Of a stretch of 64,000 nucleotides of DNA, positions 42,828 to 52,009 are shown piece by piece. The notes beneath the pieces were generated by a model, which worked only from the letters and a program-made list of their open reading frames with translations, made no database searches and had not been told where the DNA came from. Each line of letters opens with the position of its first letter. Within the stretch, counting starts at the first letter, position 1. Position numbers and translations under genes: made by a program. Origin of the DNA: G963674685 sp964591275 (GTDB lineage Bacteria > Lernaellota > Lernaellaia > JACKCT01); contig CAZQAE010000018.1 of assembly GCA_964591275.1 (NCBI GenBank), positions 1 through 64,000 on the forward strand, given 5' to 3'.

Positions 42828-45814
42828 TGCGAATTACCGTTTGTGACGGGATGGCCGGGTTTGACCACGGTGGCCTGCCCCTGTTGCCCGTCCAGAACAA
42901 CCGTCAAAGGTTGCGGCAGTCGAATATGACACAGGTGTTGCGTCTCACTCTCAACGGCTTGCTGCGCAAGCCAGTCCATATCCACAAAGGCTTGTGTATT
43001 TTCGTCTTTATGGTCGGCTCCCGGAGGGATCGTGAGATATCCGACGCGCAAAGAAGTAATGTTCTGAAAAAAGTGAGTTCCCTGGGAGGGATCGACATTA
43101 TAACCTTTCGGAGACGCTTCCACGATGACTTTCGCGTTATTGATTTGAGACCACTGGACGGGGATTCCAAGCCACTCGTCAGCGGATCCCCAGCGGCCCG
43201 GGCCTATAAGGATGTACGATCGATTTTGACTGCTGAGATTCTGATTCAATTCTCCCACTTCGCGGGCGATAATCTTGTTTTTCGACGATTCCCAGCGGTC
43301 GGGCCGAACGAAAATGACATCCTGAATATCATCGATAAATCCCTGGCCGAGACTTTGAAGGCTTCGACAAAGACAGTTTTCGCGGGGGATATCGTACTTG
43401 CGGATATCCACGTTGCCGTCGCGCATGACGAAGGGCCGGACCTGCAGAACGAAGAGCGTTGGCTCTTTTCGTTGATGACCCCGGGGAACTGAGCGACCGA
43501 AGTCGCCCATCTCGCAGGCAAATTCTATTTCCACCGCGCCGCCGAGACCACGCCGGGCAATTTTCAGGACATCGCTAATGGCCTGCGTGAAAGGAATGGC
43601 GCGATGTTTTAAAATATTGGCAAAGGTTACGACGCGGGGGCCGGAGATGCTGAAATCCTCCACAATCCTGCCATCGTCCTTATGAAAAACACTCCCAACG
43701 ATTTGGAGAGTTCCGTCCTCCTCGCTCGCTTTGAGATCGTACACGCGTTCATACTGTTGCAGAACCACATCGACATCGCAGCATGCGACGCGCAGGTCCA
43801 GGGCATAGAATCTGCGTTGTGAATTGTTGAGGGTTGATTCCGGCGTGGAGAATTGCGGCAAGACTTCAGGGTGTTTGGGTGAGAAACGTAGCGCCTGTTC
43901 GCCGTCGACGACCAGTCGGCCCAATCCCAGGGCCACGTGTACTATGCCGTCTTCAGCTTTCATCGGCCCGATTGGATAGTAGTTGTAGGACTGGGCGACG
44001 CCGGAAAAGGTGGGATAAAAGCGGTCGCCATGCTCCTGGCCGACGACGTTTTGTATGATGATGGCCATCTTCTCTTCTTCGGCGCGGTATCCAGTGCTCT
44101 TCAGGTACGATTTGGCATTGGCGAAAAAGGCCGAAGCGTAAACGAGTTTGATGGCATTGCCCAACTGCCCGAGGCGAAAATCCATTGTATCGCCCCGATT
44201 GGGGAACATCACCGTCGAATAGATGCCGGCGAAAGGCTGGTGTAAAGAATCCTCCAGAAGGCTGGATGAGCGCACCGCCAGCGGACCTGTGACGGATCGA
44301 AGGATAACCGACAAATTCCGCTGTAATTCGTCGGGAAGAAGCGCTTCCAGAAAACGCGTGGCGATTTCAAGATCGTCGTTGCAGAGAACCGCAAATTCCC
44401 TCAGGCCGTTGGATTCAAGAAAAATGTCGAACTCTTCAGCCGCAATGACGATGGTCCGGGGAATCTCGACTTTCATGCCGCCGAAATCAAATTCTTTGTT
44501 TTGCACGAGGGCGAGGTTCAGGTAGGCGATGCCGCGAGCCTTGCCTCCCAGCGATCCGGAGCCAATCCGCGTAAAAGGATCGTGGTTGAAATGCGCCTGG
44601 TCAAAATCTGAGATCATCCCCTGGTGGGCGTTCAGGTGCGTGCTCGTAAGACTGTCAAGAAGGTTGTCGCGGATCTCTTCGATGTTTTTAAAGTCGTTGA
44701 TGCTCAACCGGCGAATGCGAGCGGCCAGGTCGAACTCGCTCCTGGCCGTAAGCCAGATGGAAAAGTGATTGCGCCGCCCGTGGTATTCCAGGGACTCGGG
44801 CGGGATGGTTGACAGTATTTCTCTCATCTCCCGCACGTCCCTGGCGCGGGCCATCTCGCGCCCATCCGGCATGCGAAAGATGAAATCGCCGAAACCCAAA
44901 GTTTCCGACAAAAACCTCCGGATTTCCGATAGCAGGCTCGGTGAGTTTTTGTTGATAAAATGAGCGTTGAGCCACGTGGCTTTGTCGGCGTTGCTTTCTT
45001 GTGAAGACTGAACCAACACAGGAAGGTCCTGATCGTGGCGACGCAGTTGCCGGATAAGCTCCAGTCCCGCTTCCGGATCGCTCTTCCCGTTACGGGGGAT
45101 ACGCACGTCGCTGATGACGGCCAGCACGTTGCGTTGGAATTTATGAAAAAGCTCCATGCCCTCTTCATAAGTGGTTGCGTGGAGAATCTTGGGGCGAGAT
45201 TTCATGTACATGAGGCGGTGGAGCCGATTGATGCCTTCTTTGTACAGCGACCGGGATTGACTCATGAGTTCCGAATACAAAAGACTCAGAAAAGAGGAAT
45301 AATAGCGGGGAGAATCCTCAATGATAATGATGACGCGAACATCGGCGACGGAAATGTCGTGTTCGACATTCTTACGGTCCTCAATGGTTTTGATGATGGC
45401 CAAAAGAATCATCGCGTCGCCGCTCCACAAAAACACATCGTCAATGGCGTCGTGGGGGACCTTGGCGTACATCCGGTGAAGTTCCCGCCGGTCCATCGCC
45501 AATAGAACGACAGGCATGCGGGAGTTATATTCCTTGACGCGGCGTCCGAAGGCGACCACGTCCATGTCGGCGACTTGCGTCATGGTTAAAACAAGATCGA
45601 AGCGGCGTTGTTTCAAAAGCGCGATCGCCTCTGAGCCGGTGGAAGAATGCGTGACGCGCGGCGCGGATGAAAGGCTGTGCGCCTTGTACTCGACGAAAAT
45701 CTGCTCCGTGAGGTGTCCGTCTTCCTCCAGGGTGAAGGCGTCGTACGGATTGGAAACGAGTAGGACCTCTCGGATTCTATGCGGCATGAGGTCGTGAAAT
45801 CGTCCTAATTGCAT
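42824..45814 (-). CDS. Tandem receiver-PEP/pyruvate-binding (PPDK N-terminal) protein
   Basis: A 996-residue soluble protein. Residues 1-130 form a receiver-like domain lacking the phosphoacceptor (FDLVLTMTQVADMD where Asp is expected). Residues about 155-310 form a second, with IIIIEDSPR and a proper Asp in LAVISDVRIP. From about 430 on comes an ATP-grasp domain of the pyruvate phosphate dikinase/PEP synthase type: GSLGGKARGIAYLN, GPLAVRSSSLLEDSL, MAIIIQNVVGQEHGD and IEFACEMGDFG followed by LFVLQVRPF. The phosphohistidine and PEP-binding barrel domains of true dikinases are absent; instead the last 170 residues read SYILIGPGRWGS and DPSQGTHFFQNI, a tail I recall from similar long proteins in Bacteroidetes. 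So it is not a PEP synthase; phosphotransfer to another acceptor is an inference. It overlaps the radical SAM gene by four bases. Confidence 0.82.
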   Translation of the reverse strand: MQLGRFHDLMPHRIREVLLVSNPYDAFTLEEDGHLTEQIFVEYKAHSLSSAPRVTHSSTGSEAIALLKQRRFDLVLTMTQVADMDVVAFGRRVKEYNSRMPVVLLAMDRRELHRMYAKVPHDAIDDVFLWSGDAMILLAIIKTIEDRKNVEHDISVADVRVIIIIEDSPRYYSSFLSLLYSELMSQSRSLYKEGINRLHRLMYMKSRPKILHATTYEEGMELFHKFQRNVLAVISDVRIPRNGKSDPEAGLELIRQLRRHDQDLPVLVQSSQESNADKATWLNAHFINKNSPSLLSEIRRFLSETLGFGDFIFRMPDGREMARARDVREMREILSTIPPESLEYHGRRNHFSIWLTARSEFDLAARIRRLSINDFKNIEEIRDNLLDSLTSTHLNAHQGMISDFDQAHFNHDPFTRIGSGSLGGKARGIAYLNLALVQNKEFDFGGMKVEIPRTIVIAAEEFDIFLESNGLREFAVLCNDDLEIATRFLEALLPDELQRNLSVILRSVTGPLAVRSSSLLEDSLHQPFAGIYSTVMFPNRGDTMDFRLGQLGNAIKLVYASAFFANAKSYLKSTGYRAEEEKMAIIIQNVVGQEHGDRFYPTFSGVAQSYNYYPIGPMKAEDGIVHVALGLGRLVVDGEQALRFSPKHPEVLPQFSTPESTLNNSQRRFYALDLRVACCDVDVVLQQYERVYDLKASEEDGTLQIVGSVFHKDDGRIVEDFSISGPRVVTFANILKHRAIPFTQAISDVLKIARRGLGGAVEIEFACEMGDFGRSVPRGHQRKEPTLFVLQVRPFVMRDGNVDIRKYDIPRENCLCRSLQSLGQGFIDDIQDVIFVRPDRWESSKNKIIAREVGELNQNLSSQNRSYILIGPGRWGSADEWLGIPVQWSQINNAKVIVEASPKGYNVDPSQGTHFFQNITSLRVGYLTIPPGADHKDENTQAFVDMDWLAQQAVESETQHLCHIRLPQPLTVVLDGQQGQATVVKPGHPVTNGNSQ

Positions 45815-46139
45815 GGTTGGAGGTTGAATGACGCTCTCCCTTTTCTCGCCGAAGCGCTCGTCTTAGGCGATTCGCCCTAGTTTATCAAAAAAGCAACTCT
45901 ATACATATACAGGGGCGCATCGAATCAATGCAAGATCATCCGCGCAAAAAGGCTGAAACAAAGAAGATGTCAAGGCTGAACGACAACACAGGCGCCCTTA
46001 CCTGTATTCTTCCTCAACATACCCCAACTTTGCGAAATTGTTTCATTCCGAGCAAGCGGTGCAAGTCCGAAACACTGTTCATTTTTTTTCCTGGATGCGC
46101 TAGAGTTTTATCGAAGTGATATGCAAAAGGAGGAACGCC
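45815..46139. other. Intergenic, no gene seen
   Basis: No gene recognised. ACAGG-CGCCCTTA-CCTGT near 45990-46007 is a short inverted repeat similar in wording to the better hairpin at 52995-53012. Confidence 0.4.
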
Positions 46140-46898
46140 ATGACAGGTCAAAAAACCGTTAAGGAATTTATTATCGTCGGAATAATGATGATCTTCATTA
46201 TTGCCGCCTTGCCCTCCGGCGCTTTAGCGCAAGATGAAAGCGAACAAGATGAAAGCCAACTTGAAACAATGTCTCCGAGCCGCTGGGTCTTTCTCGCCTT
46301 TATCGGCGGCGGGCAGACGGGAGGCGACGGGCAGTTGCAGTATGACCAGGTTCTTGACGGCTATGAAGATGAAACACCCTTTTCATTACCGATGGGATAC
46401 GCTGCGTCAAGGGGAATCGAAGTCTGGTGGTTTCCAACTTCGGGTCGAGGTTTTTTGCTCACCGGCTCTCTTCTTTATCAAACGGGGCACAGCGCCATCA
46501 AGGTTGATGACGACGAGGACTACGGCGCACGCCATCTCGACAAGAAGAGCTTGCGCTATAGCCTGAACAATATCCTGCTGGGGCTGGGATACCGCTTTCT
46601 TTATGGAGAAAAGGAAGATTACGGCACAAATGTTTACGCAAAATTTGGAGGAGGCGGGGCCGACATCGTCATCGACGATCTCATGAACGGTTCGGGCGGC
46701 AACGCCAGCCTGGATATCGGCGCCAACTTTTTCCACCGTTTCGATAACGATCTTTTGATCGGCGTGCAGTGGGACATTCGCATGTGGGGCATGTGGGTCA
46801 CGGACATGGAAATGAAATATCTCAATACGGATGCGGATTTCGGCGGCGGCTGCGGAGGGTCTTTTCTCAGCGTCATCGGCGGCTGGGAACTGATTTAG
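46140..46898 (+). CDS. Putative outer-membrane beta-barrel protein
   Basis: A 252-residue secreted protein: signal peptide with cleavage after GALAQ, an acidic linker (DESEQDESQ), then alternating hydrophobic/polar strands with aromatic girdles (RWVFLAFIGGG, IEVWWFPTSGRGFLLTGSLLYQ, SLRYSLNNILLGLGYRFLYG, NVYAKFGGGGADIV, LLIGVQWDIRMWGMWV) and a final strand FLSVIGGWELI. This pattern is that of an eight- to ten-strand outer-membrane barrel. Specific function unknown. The start at 46140 has a near-perfect ribosome site AAAAGGAGG six bases upstream, so this start is firm. It is followed by a convergent gene pair. Confidence 0.72.
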   Translation: MTGQKTVKEFIIVGIMMIFIIAALPSGALAQDESEQDESQLETMSPSRWVFLAFIGGGQTGGDGQLQYDQVLDGYEDETPFSLPMGYAASRGIEVWWFPTSGRGFLLTGSLLYQTGHSAIKVDDDEDYGARHLDKKSLRYSLNNILLGLGYRFLYGEKEDYGTNVYAKFGGGGADIVIDDLMNGSGGNASLDIGANFFHRFDNDLLIGVQWDIRMWGMWVTDMEMKYLNTDADFGGGCGGSFLSVIGGWELI

Positions 46899-46916
46899 CT
46901 CCCCTCGACTCGGCGC

Positions 46917-47362
46917 CTAATTGTGATGCTCATTATGCATGCACCACCAGCGTCCGGCGCCGTACCAGTAATCAATGATCGGTTTTTTGCCGGCCTTCTT
47001 TTTGCGCAATGGGCATAGGGTTTGCCCTTCGTATCCTCTTTCCTTCAGGTCCACCACGATTTTCTCGGGGAAACTTTCCCCGGTCCCGGCAGAAATATCA
47101 GAATCATCTTATGCGCGCCGTCGGGATTGCTAACGATATATGCGGAAGTGAGTTGCGGGATTTCCTTAGCCTGCTCGTTAACGATCTTCCACAACAATTC
47201 ATCGGCATCTTTCTGATTCTGGTAACATGGTTCCCGGTATTTGACTTTCCGGTATGTCAGCACATTGGAGAATGCGGAGATTCCAAAGAAGATGATCAGC
47301 AGGACCAGGATGAAATCGGCGACGGTTATGCCCCGCCTGTTTTTACGTCCCATTGTCATCAT
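46917..47362 (-). pseudogene. Pseudopilin-like small protein interrupted by a G-run frameshift
   Basis: The first frame, from ATG 47362 or 47353, reads RRGITVADFILVLLIIFFGISAF, a charged stretch and hydrophobic N-terminal helix as in type IV pilin-like proteins, then a soluble part with EPCYQNQKDADELL and ILIFLPGPG. At GGGG (about 47081-47084) the sense moves by one base; the other frame continues ESFPEKIVVDLKERGY, KAGKKPIIDYWYGAG and RWWCMHNEHHN before TAG at 46917. One G lost from the run restores a single gene of about 147 codons. Its start overlaps the stop of the upstream B-box gene by four bases, so both are translated together. Function unknown; homopolymer slip or assembly error cannot be told apart. 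Confidence 0.65.
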
Positions 47363-47976
47363 TCGATATTAATCTCCCCATCGGCGGAAACGAACAGCTT
47401 CAAAAAACCAAATCTTTTCGCCTTGGGAACCGAAAGCACGAATCCCAGATTGGCATCCGTTGTGTAATTGTATTGATCGTTCGTTTTTAAGATGAGAGGT
47501 TCTTTGTCAAGGTATTTCCCGACAAGCTTTTCAAGGCTTTTCGGCCAATGACCTCGCTGATCCCTGTACTGAAACACCCTGGCCATCACGTAGGTGAACT
47601 GCGCCGCCGGAATACCGTTTTCCAGCAATCGCTCGTCGGAAAATTTGACTAGACTTATTGATTTTCCGATCTGGTGGTCAATGTAATAATTCAACCCTAT
47701 GATGGCGACCAGTATCAGTGCGAAAATGGGATTGAGCCTGACGGCGAGCCTTTGTTTCAGAGTCTTTCTGCTTTTTATCTTCGCGGCTTGCTGAGCGTAC
47801 TTCCTTTCATTTTCTTCCATGTCCTCCAGGTGCATAATTCCGTCGGCGTCGAGGGTGCATTTTGGGCAGGTGATCTCCTGATCCTCGCCGAATCTCATAC
47901 AATCGCCGCATATCGGCTTGCCGCATACATGGCATTCATACAGCGCATCTTCCCGGGGATGGATATAGCATTTCAT
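47359..47976 (-). CDS. B-box/zinc-finger membrane protein
   Basis: A 205-residue protein. Residues 1-45 contain a zinc-binding module: CYIHPREDALYECHVCGKPICGDC followed by CPKCT; in short pieces CxxHP, CHVC, CGDC and CPKC, a B-box-like zinc-finger arrangement. A charged helical linker leads to one membrane segment, NPIFALILVAIIGLNYYI, and a C-terminal soluble part (FTYVMARVFQYRDQRGHWPKSLEKLVGKYL, then VLSVPKAKRFGFLKLF). The ending resembles pilin- or prepilin-like globular ends. The start at 47976 is chosen for its GGAG eight bases upstream and because it begins directly with the zinc module; an in-frame codon at 48090 is weaker. The downstream pseudopilin-like gene overlaps by four bases. 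Confidence 0.7.
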   Translation of the reverse strand: MKCYIHPREDALYECHVCGKPICGDCMRFGEDQEITCPKCTLDADGIMHLEDMEENERKYAQQAAKIKSRKTLKQRLAVRLNPIFALILVAIIGLNYYIDHQIGKSISLVKFSDERLLENGIPAAQFTYVMARVFQYRDQRGHWPKSLEKLVGKYLDKEPLILKTNDQYNYTTDANLGFVLSVPKAKRFGFLKLFVSADGEINIE

Positions 47977-48189
47977 GAACAAAACTCCGAAAGCAGCCCA
48001 CTCACACATCTGATAGGGTACGCCCGAGAAGATGTCAAGAAATGGCGCTTTCATCGATGAAATCCGCGATTGAATACTGATTTTTTCCAAGCTTAAAAAT
48101 CTTTAAGCGGTCTTTTGGCACACATATCCCTGTCAATAATCAATGAAATGATGTAAAATTTCCCCAGCTTATGAATGAAAGGGTGAAAA

Positions 48190-49266
48190 ATGAGCCGACG
48201 CCAGACAATGAGAATCGGTTTTCTGATCGCCGCCATGGCATGTATTTGTGGCTGTGCAAAACCGATTGACGGCAGGTGGGCCAATGGTTTCACCGCTCAA
48301 AGCGCGGGCTTTGAAAAATTATCGGTTTTTACTGACATGGCGGTTGTGGGCTTAACGCCCCGAGGCGAAGAGTTCCTCTGGGTCGCCGAGAGTATTCAGG
48401 ACGCACGCGAAATGGATAACACAACCGTGGAGATTCTAAAGTCTAAGGGCTATGCCATAGGAACTCACGAGCGTTTTTTCATCGGAAGCTGGTGCAAAGA
48501 CGCCTATCCAACGTCGTTTGCGATGAGCCGCCGCACCCTGATGAAAAAGCCCCCCTTCCACATTGATCCCGGCGTGGGAAGGCTGGATGAACTCTCCATG
48601 GATATCCAAATCTCTTTCAGGCAGTTCGCCGCAATGATCGGCGACGGGGAAAGTGCTTTGGCCGCCGGTTCACTGCCGGAGGATGTGGCGAGAAGAATCG
48701 CGGGGAACTATCGCAGTTCTGGTATAGTTTTGATTCTGGCGGTGGCAAGACGAATCGAACCTGAAAATGAGCAATGGCCGGCTTTTACGACGGAAAACAT
48801 GTGCAATTTCAAATCGCCTTTTATTGCCATTGGTTATTTCGAGGGTATGACCGGAAAACTCGTTTACTCGAACTTTCTTCCCATTGGAAAAAATCAGCAA
48901 ACGAAGGATTTGACAAAGAATTTTGAGCAGTTTCACATGAACTTCCCCATTGCCCGCGTGGCGTCAAGATTTGAAATCCCCCCGCCTCCGGAATACACGA
49001 AAAAAATTTATCGCGCCCCGGATGCGATATCCATCAATAACGACGAAGAAAAAGGCGTCACCAGGCTAAATTTCCAGGCCTTTATCTCACAAGGCGGCGG
49101 CGTTCCCCTTTACAGCAAACCCGATATAAATTTCAGGGTCGATTATATGTCCCCCTCGGGAACGATGGTCAATGTCATTGGTAAAAAGAGCATCTTTTCC
49201 AAGGTGATCCTTCCTGACGGGCGCGTTGGTTGGGTTCCGACCACTGCTGTTTGGGTGAAGAAATAG
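48190..49266 (+). CDS. Lipoprotein with SH3-like C-terminal segment
   Basis: A 358-residue predicted lipoprotein: signal peptide ending at CGC (Cys22) and then a region with no recognised domain (FEKLSVFTDMAVVGLTPRGEEFLW, EERFFIGSWCKDAY-like segments). The last 70 residues, GVPLYSKPDINFRVDYMSPSGTMVNVIGKK and VILPDGRVGWVPTTAVWVKK in shorter pieces, look like a bacterial SH3 domain (GxPLYSKP and GRVGWV). No Asp-rich tether. The ATG at 48190 has AAGGGTG upstream. It is convergent with nothing and apparently monocistronic. Function unknown; SH3 domains in secreted bacterial proteins often bind cell-wall peptides. Confidence 0.7.
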   Translation: MSRRQTMRIGFLIAAMACICGCAKPIDGRWANGFTAQSAGFEKLSVFTDMAVVGLTPRGEEFLWVAESIQDAREMDNTTVEILKSKGYAIGTHERFFIGSWCKDAYPTSFAMSRRTLMKKPPFHIDPGVGRLDELSMDIQISFRQFAAMIGDGESALAAGSLPEDVARRIAGNYRSSGIVLILAVARRIEPENEQWPAFTTENMCNFKSPFIAIGYFEGMTGKLVYSNFLPIGKNQQTKDLTKNFEQFHMNFPIARVASRFEIPPPPEYTKKIYRAPDAISINNDEEKGVTRLNFQAFISQGGGVPLYSKPDINFRVDYMSPSGTMVNVIGKKSIFSKVILPDGRVGWVPTTAVWVKK

Positions 49267-49498
49267 TCTAGTCCGTTAGCAACCAAATTCTGCGCATTTT
49301 GCACAGAATGTTTCCGGGGTCTCTATTTGAGCCTTTGTTTATGTAGAGTTTAGGGTCCAGGGTTTAGGGTTACACGAATGCGGAATGCGGAATGAATTCG
49401 CCATTCGCCACCCGTACTTCATACCTCATACTTCATGCCTCATACTTCACCCACCCCAACCCCTGCTTCGTTCCGGCTATGTCGGGTTAGGCTTCTTT
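49267..49498. repeat. Intergenic microsatellites
   Basis: Holds AGGGT/TTTAGGG heptamers near 49348-49374 and five heptamers of the ACTTCAT/ACCTCAT type at 49416-49450. The following reading frame stays open through the latter but these are not considered coding. Confidence 0.6.
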
Positions 49499-52009
49499 AT
49501 GTGGACGCCCAGTGGTTTGAAAATTAATAAAAACAAAGCCAAACCGGCCATGATTGATTCGGCTGCCGTAAATACGAAAAAAACCTACATTCATTTTGCA
49601 ATTTTTCTGCTTCTTCTTGCTCTGATCTGCGCTGTCGTTGGCGTGAGAATCGATCACAGAACGTATCCCTTAAAAGACGGAAAAGGGAAATATCTGGTCG
49701 AGGACGCCGGAATCAGCGTCGTGTTCGCGCAATACATCGCCAGCGGCGAAGGGATCGTTTATTATCCTGACGGAGAACGAGTCGAGGGTTATTCCAACTC
49801 GCTGTGGACTTTTCTTATTGCGGGGCTGATTCGAGCGGGTATAAGTCCTTTAGACATCCCCCGTCCCATGGGAATATTCTTCACGGCGCTGGGGCTTTTC
49901 TTTGCCGGACTGCTCGCCTGGCGCTGCCTTGACGGACCATCGCGATGGCTTGGCCTCTTGCTGCCGCCGGTGATTGGAGAAGCGGGAACGGTAGTGATAT
50001 GGGCTGTCGCCGGCCTGGAAAATGGATTGTACGCGGCGACGCTTATGGCGGCCCTGGTTTTTTTCGCTCACGAAAGAAATGACGGGAAGCACTTCCCTGT
50101 CTCCGGTTTTCTGTTTTTCCTCGTGGCCATCACGCGCCCGGAGGGGATGGTTTTCGGCGGCATGGCTGGTCTTTACGTCCTCGCCACCGAAATTGCGCCC
50201 AGCCGTAAAATTACCCGAAACCAGATCATCTTCGCCCTTTCCTTCCTGGTCCCGCTGGGATTGTTTGAGCTATGGCGGCTGCTTTACTTCGCGTGGCCGC
50301 TTCCCATACCGTTTTACGGGAAGGTCACTGACCGCAACTGGGCTGAAATCCTCGACTTCAAATCCAGGGGTTGGAAATACCTGCTCGGCTATCTCAAGGC
50401 TTACGGCTATGAAGTAGCGCTCGCTTTGTGCCCATTCGTCCTTTTGACTTTTAAAAAATGGAGACCGAGCGCTTTTCTGATTTTCCCTCTGGCGCTGACG
50501 CTCTTTTTCCCGGTTTATTCCCGTGGCGACTGGATGAAGGAATGGCGTTTCAGCTCCATAAACACCTTTCTCATTATCACGATAGCGCTTATTGCCTCCG
50601 CAAAACTCGCCCAGGCTGCATGGGGGCTGATCGGTTCATGGAAGTCTGATGAGCCAAAACAGCGCTTTGTCGCAATCCCGGTCGTCATCGGCGCACTGAT
50701 TTTCGGATTCGCTGTATTCGGGCAATTCGCACCCAGTTACAAACACATCGCAAAGTTTATAAAAAAGCCCATTGTCAACACGCACAAACTGCAAATCCGG
50801 GGCAAGTATTTCCGGGAAATGGGCGACAACCTGGATCTTTCGCCCGGCTCTGTTCTCGATGTGGACATGGGCGGCATCGGCGCCGCGTCGGGCATGGTCA
50901 TTTATGATGTTGGAAAACTGTGCGACGTTCCCTTCGGCATAAACCAATGGCATAAAGATTTCGTCGATCAATATGTCTTTGCCGAGACCAAACCGGATTT
51001 TTTGCATGTGCGCGAAGGCTTCGGGAGAAATAGCACTATCCTGGGCAACCCGAAACTGAAGCAGATGTACATTTTGCTGCCGCAGGATCGACGACTGGGT
51101 TGGAAACGACCCAACGGCAACTACGTTAGAAAAGATCTGATCATGGCAGCCAGCTTCGATCCCGACCCGGAAATACGCGCGGATTTTGAATCGGGAATAT
51201 CTATCGTCGGAGGCCGCGTTTATCCGCACGTCGCGGTGCCGGGGCAACTCGTCCGCTTTCGTGTGGTCTGGAGCGCGGTTTCGCGAATCGGTCGCGACCT
51301 GGAATTGAATTACCTTCTGAAAAATGAAAACGGAATCGCTATCGCGTCTGAAAAAAGAAACGCGGTGATGAACTGGCATCCGACCTCACGCTGGCGCGCC
51401 GGTGAATACCCGGTGGACCTGATTAAGTTTAAAATTCCAGACAAAACACCGGAAGGTCGATATTATTTGGCGGTGCGAATTTTAAATTCGACGCTGGCCG
51501 GCGGCGAGATCAAGGACATCGCGCTGGGTCTGAAAGTCAGCCTGTCCGGCGCCGAAGACGCCGTAAAATTATTACGCGAGAAAGCGCGTGGGAATTTTCA
51601 AAAGAATCCTCAGGTCGCCGCTGAAGCTCTCGACGCTCTTCGATACCACGCAAACTCTCCGCAGGAAAAGCAAGCCGTTCGCGTCATTAAAAAGGATTTC
51701 GCCGCAAGTCTCGCCGATCAGGCCGACGCCCTGTTAGTCGCCGGCAAAGAAGAAGACGCAACCGAATTGGCTGTCATGGCGCGCAAACTCCATCATCGCT
51801 CATCGAAGGTCGTCCGCATTTGTAAAAAGCTCGCGGATATGTCCTATAGGCGGGGACGCGAACTTCAAAAGCGGAATGCGCCGAGTGATCTTGACGCGGC
51901 GTACAAGGAATTTTCGGAGGCCGTCAGGCGATATCCTCAGCACTCATGGGCGCGAAGACGCGCCGAGGAAACCCGGCCCACGGGCGTTTTGCGCAAAGGA
52001 TTGCGGTGA
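49499..52009 (+). CDS. GT-C type membrane protein with long TPR-like C-terminal domain
   Basis: A membrane protein of about 836 residues. The N-terminal half has about ten membrane segments, beginning IHFAIFLLLLALICAVVGVRI; the following loop carries ISVVFAQYIASGEGIVYY and VEGYSNSLWTFLIAGLIRAG, typical of bacterial GT-C proteins (the YSN motif is common in mycobacterial-type and related transferases). The C-terminal half is soluble: a beta-rich domain (YVRKDLIMAASFDPDPEIRADFESGI) and, from about residue 710, helical pairs resembling TPR (AALDALRYHANSPQEKQ, ADALLVAGKEEDATELAV, AYKEFSEAVRRYPQHSWARRR). The start is uncertain (49385, 49499 or 49550 are in frame); 49499 has AGG seven bases upstream. 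Its stop overlaps the GT2 start, so they form a couple. Confidence 0.68.
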   Translation: MWTPSGLKINKNKAKPAMIDSAAVNTKKTYIHFAIFLLLLALICAVVGVRIDHRTYPLKDGKGKYLVEDAGISVVFAQYIASGEGIVYYPDGERVEGYSNSLWTFLIAGLIRAGISPLDIPRPMGIFFTALGLFFAGLLAWRCLDGPSRWLGLLLPPVIGEAGTVVIWAVAGLENGLYAATLMAALVFFAHERNDGKHFPVSGFLFFLVAITRPEGMVFGGMAGLYVLATEIAPSRKITRNQIIFALSFLVPLGLFELWRLLYFAWPLPIPFYGKVTDRNWAEILDFKSRGWKYLLGYLKAYGYEVALALCPFVLLTFKKWRPSAFLIFPLALTLFFPVYSRGDWMKEWRFSSINTFLIITIALIASAKLAQAAWGLIGSWKSDEPKQRFVAIPVVIGALIFGFAVFGQFAPSYKHIAKFIKKPIVNTHKLQIRGKYFREMGDNLDLSPGSVLDVDMGGIGAASGMVIYDVGKLCDVPFGINQWHKDFVDQYVFAETKPDFLHVREGFGRNSTILGNPKLKQMYILLPQDRRLGWKRPNGNYVRKDLIMAASFDPDPEIRADFESGISIVGGRVYPHVAVPGQLVRFRVVWSAVSRIGRDLELNYLLKNENGIAIASEKRNAVMNWHPTSRWRAGEYPVDLIKFKIPDKTPEGRYYLAVRILNSTLAGGEIKDIALGLKVSLSGAEDAVKLLREKARGNFQKNPQVAAEALDALRYHANSPQEKQAVRVIKKDFAASLADQADALLVAGKEEDATELAVMARKLHHRSSKVVRICKKLADMSYRRGRELQKRNAPSDLDAAYKEFSEAVRRYPQHSWARRRAEETRPTGVLRKGLR

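Noticed and set aside
42824..45814. PEP synthase or pyruvate phosphate dikinase
   Set aside because: Only the ATP-grasp part is present; phosphohistidine and PEP-binding domains are absent.
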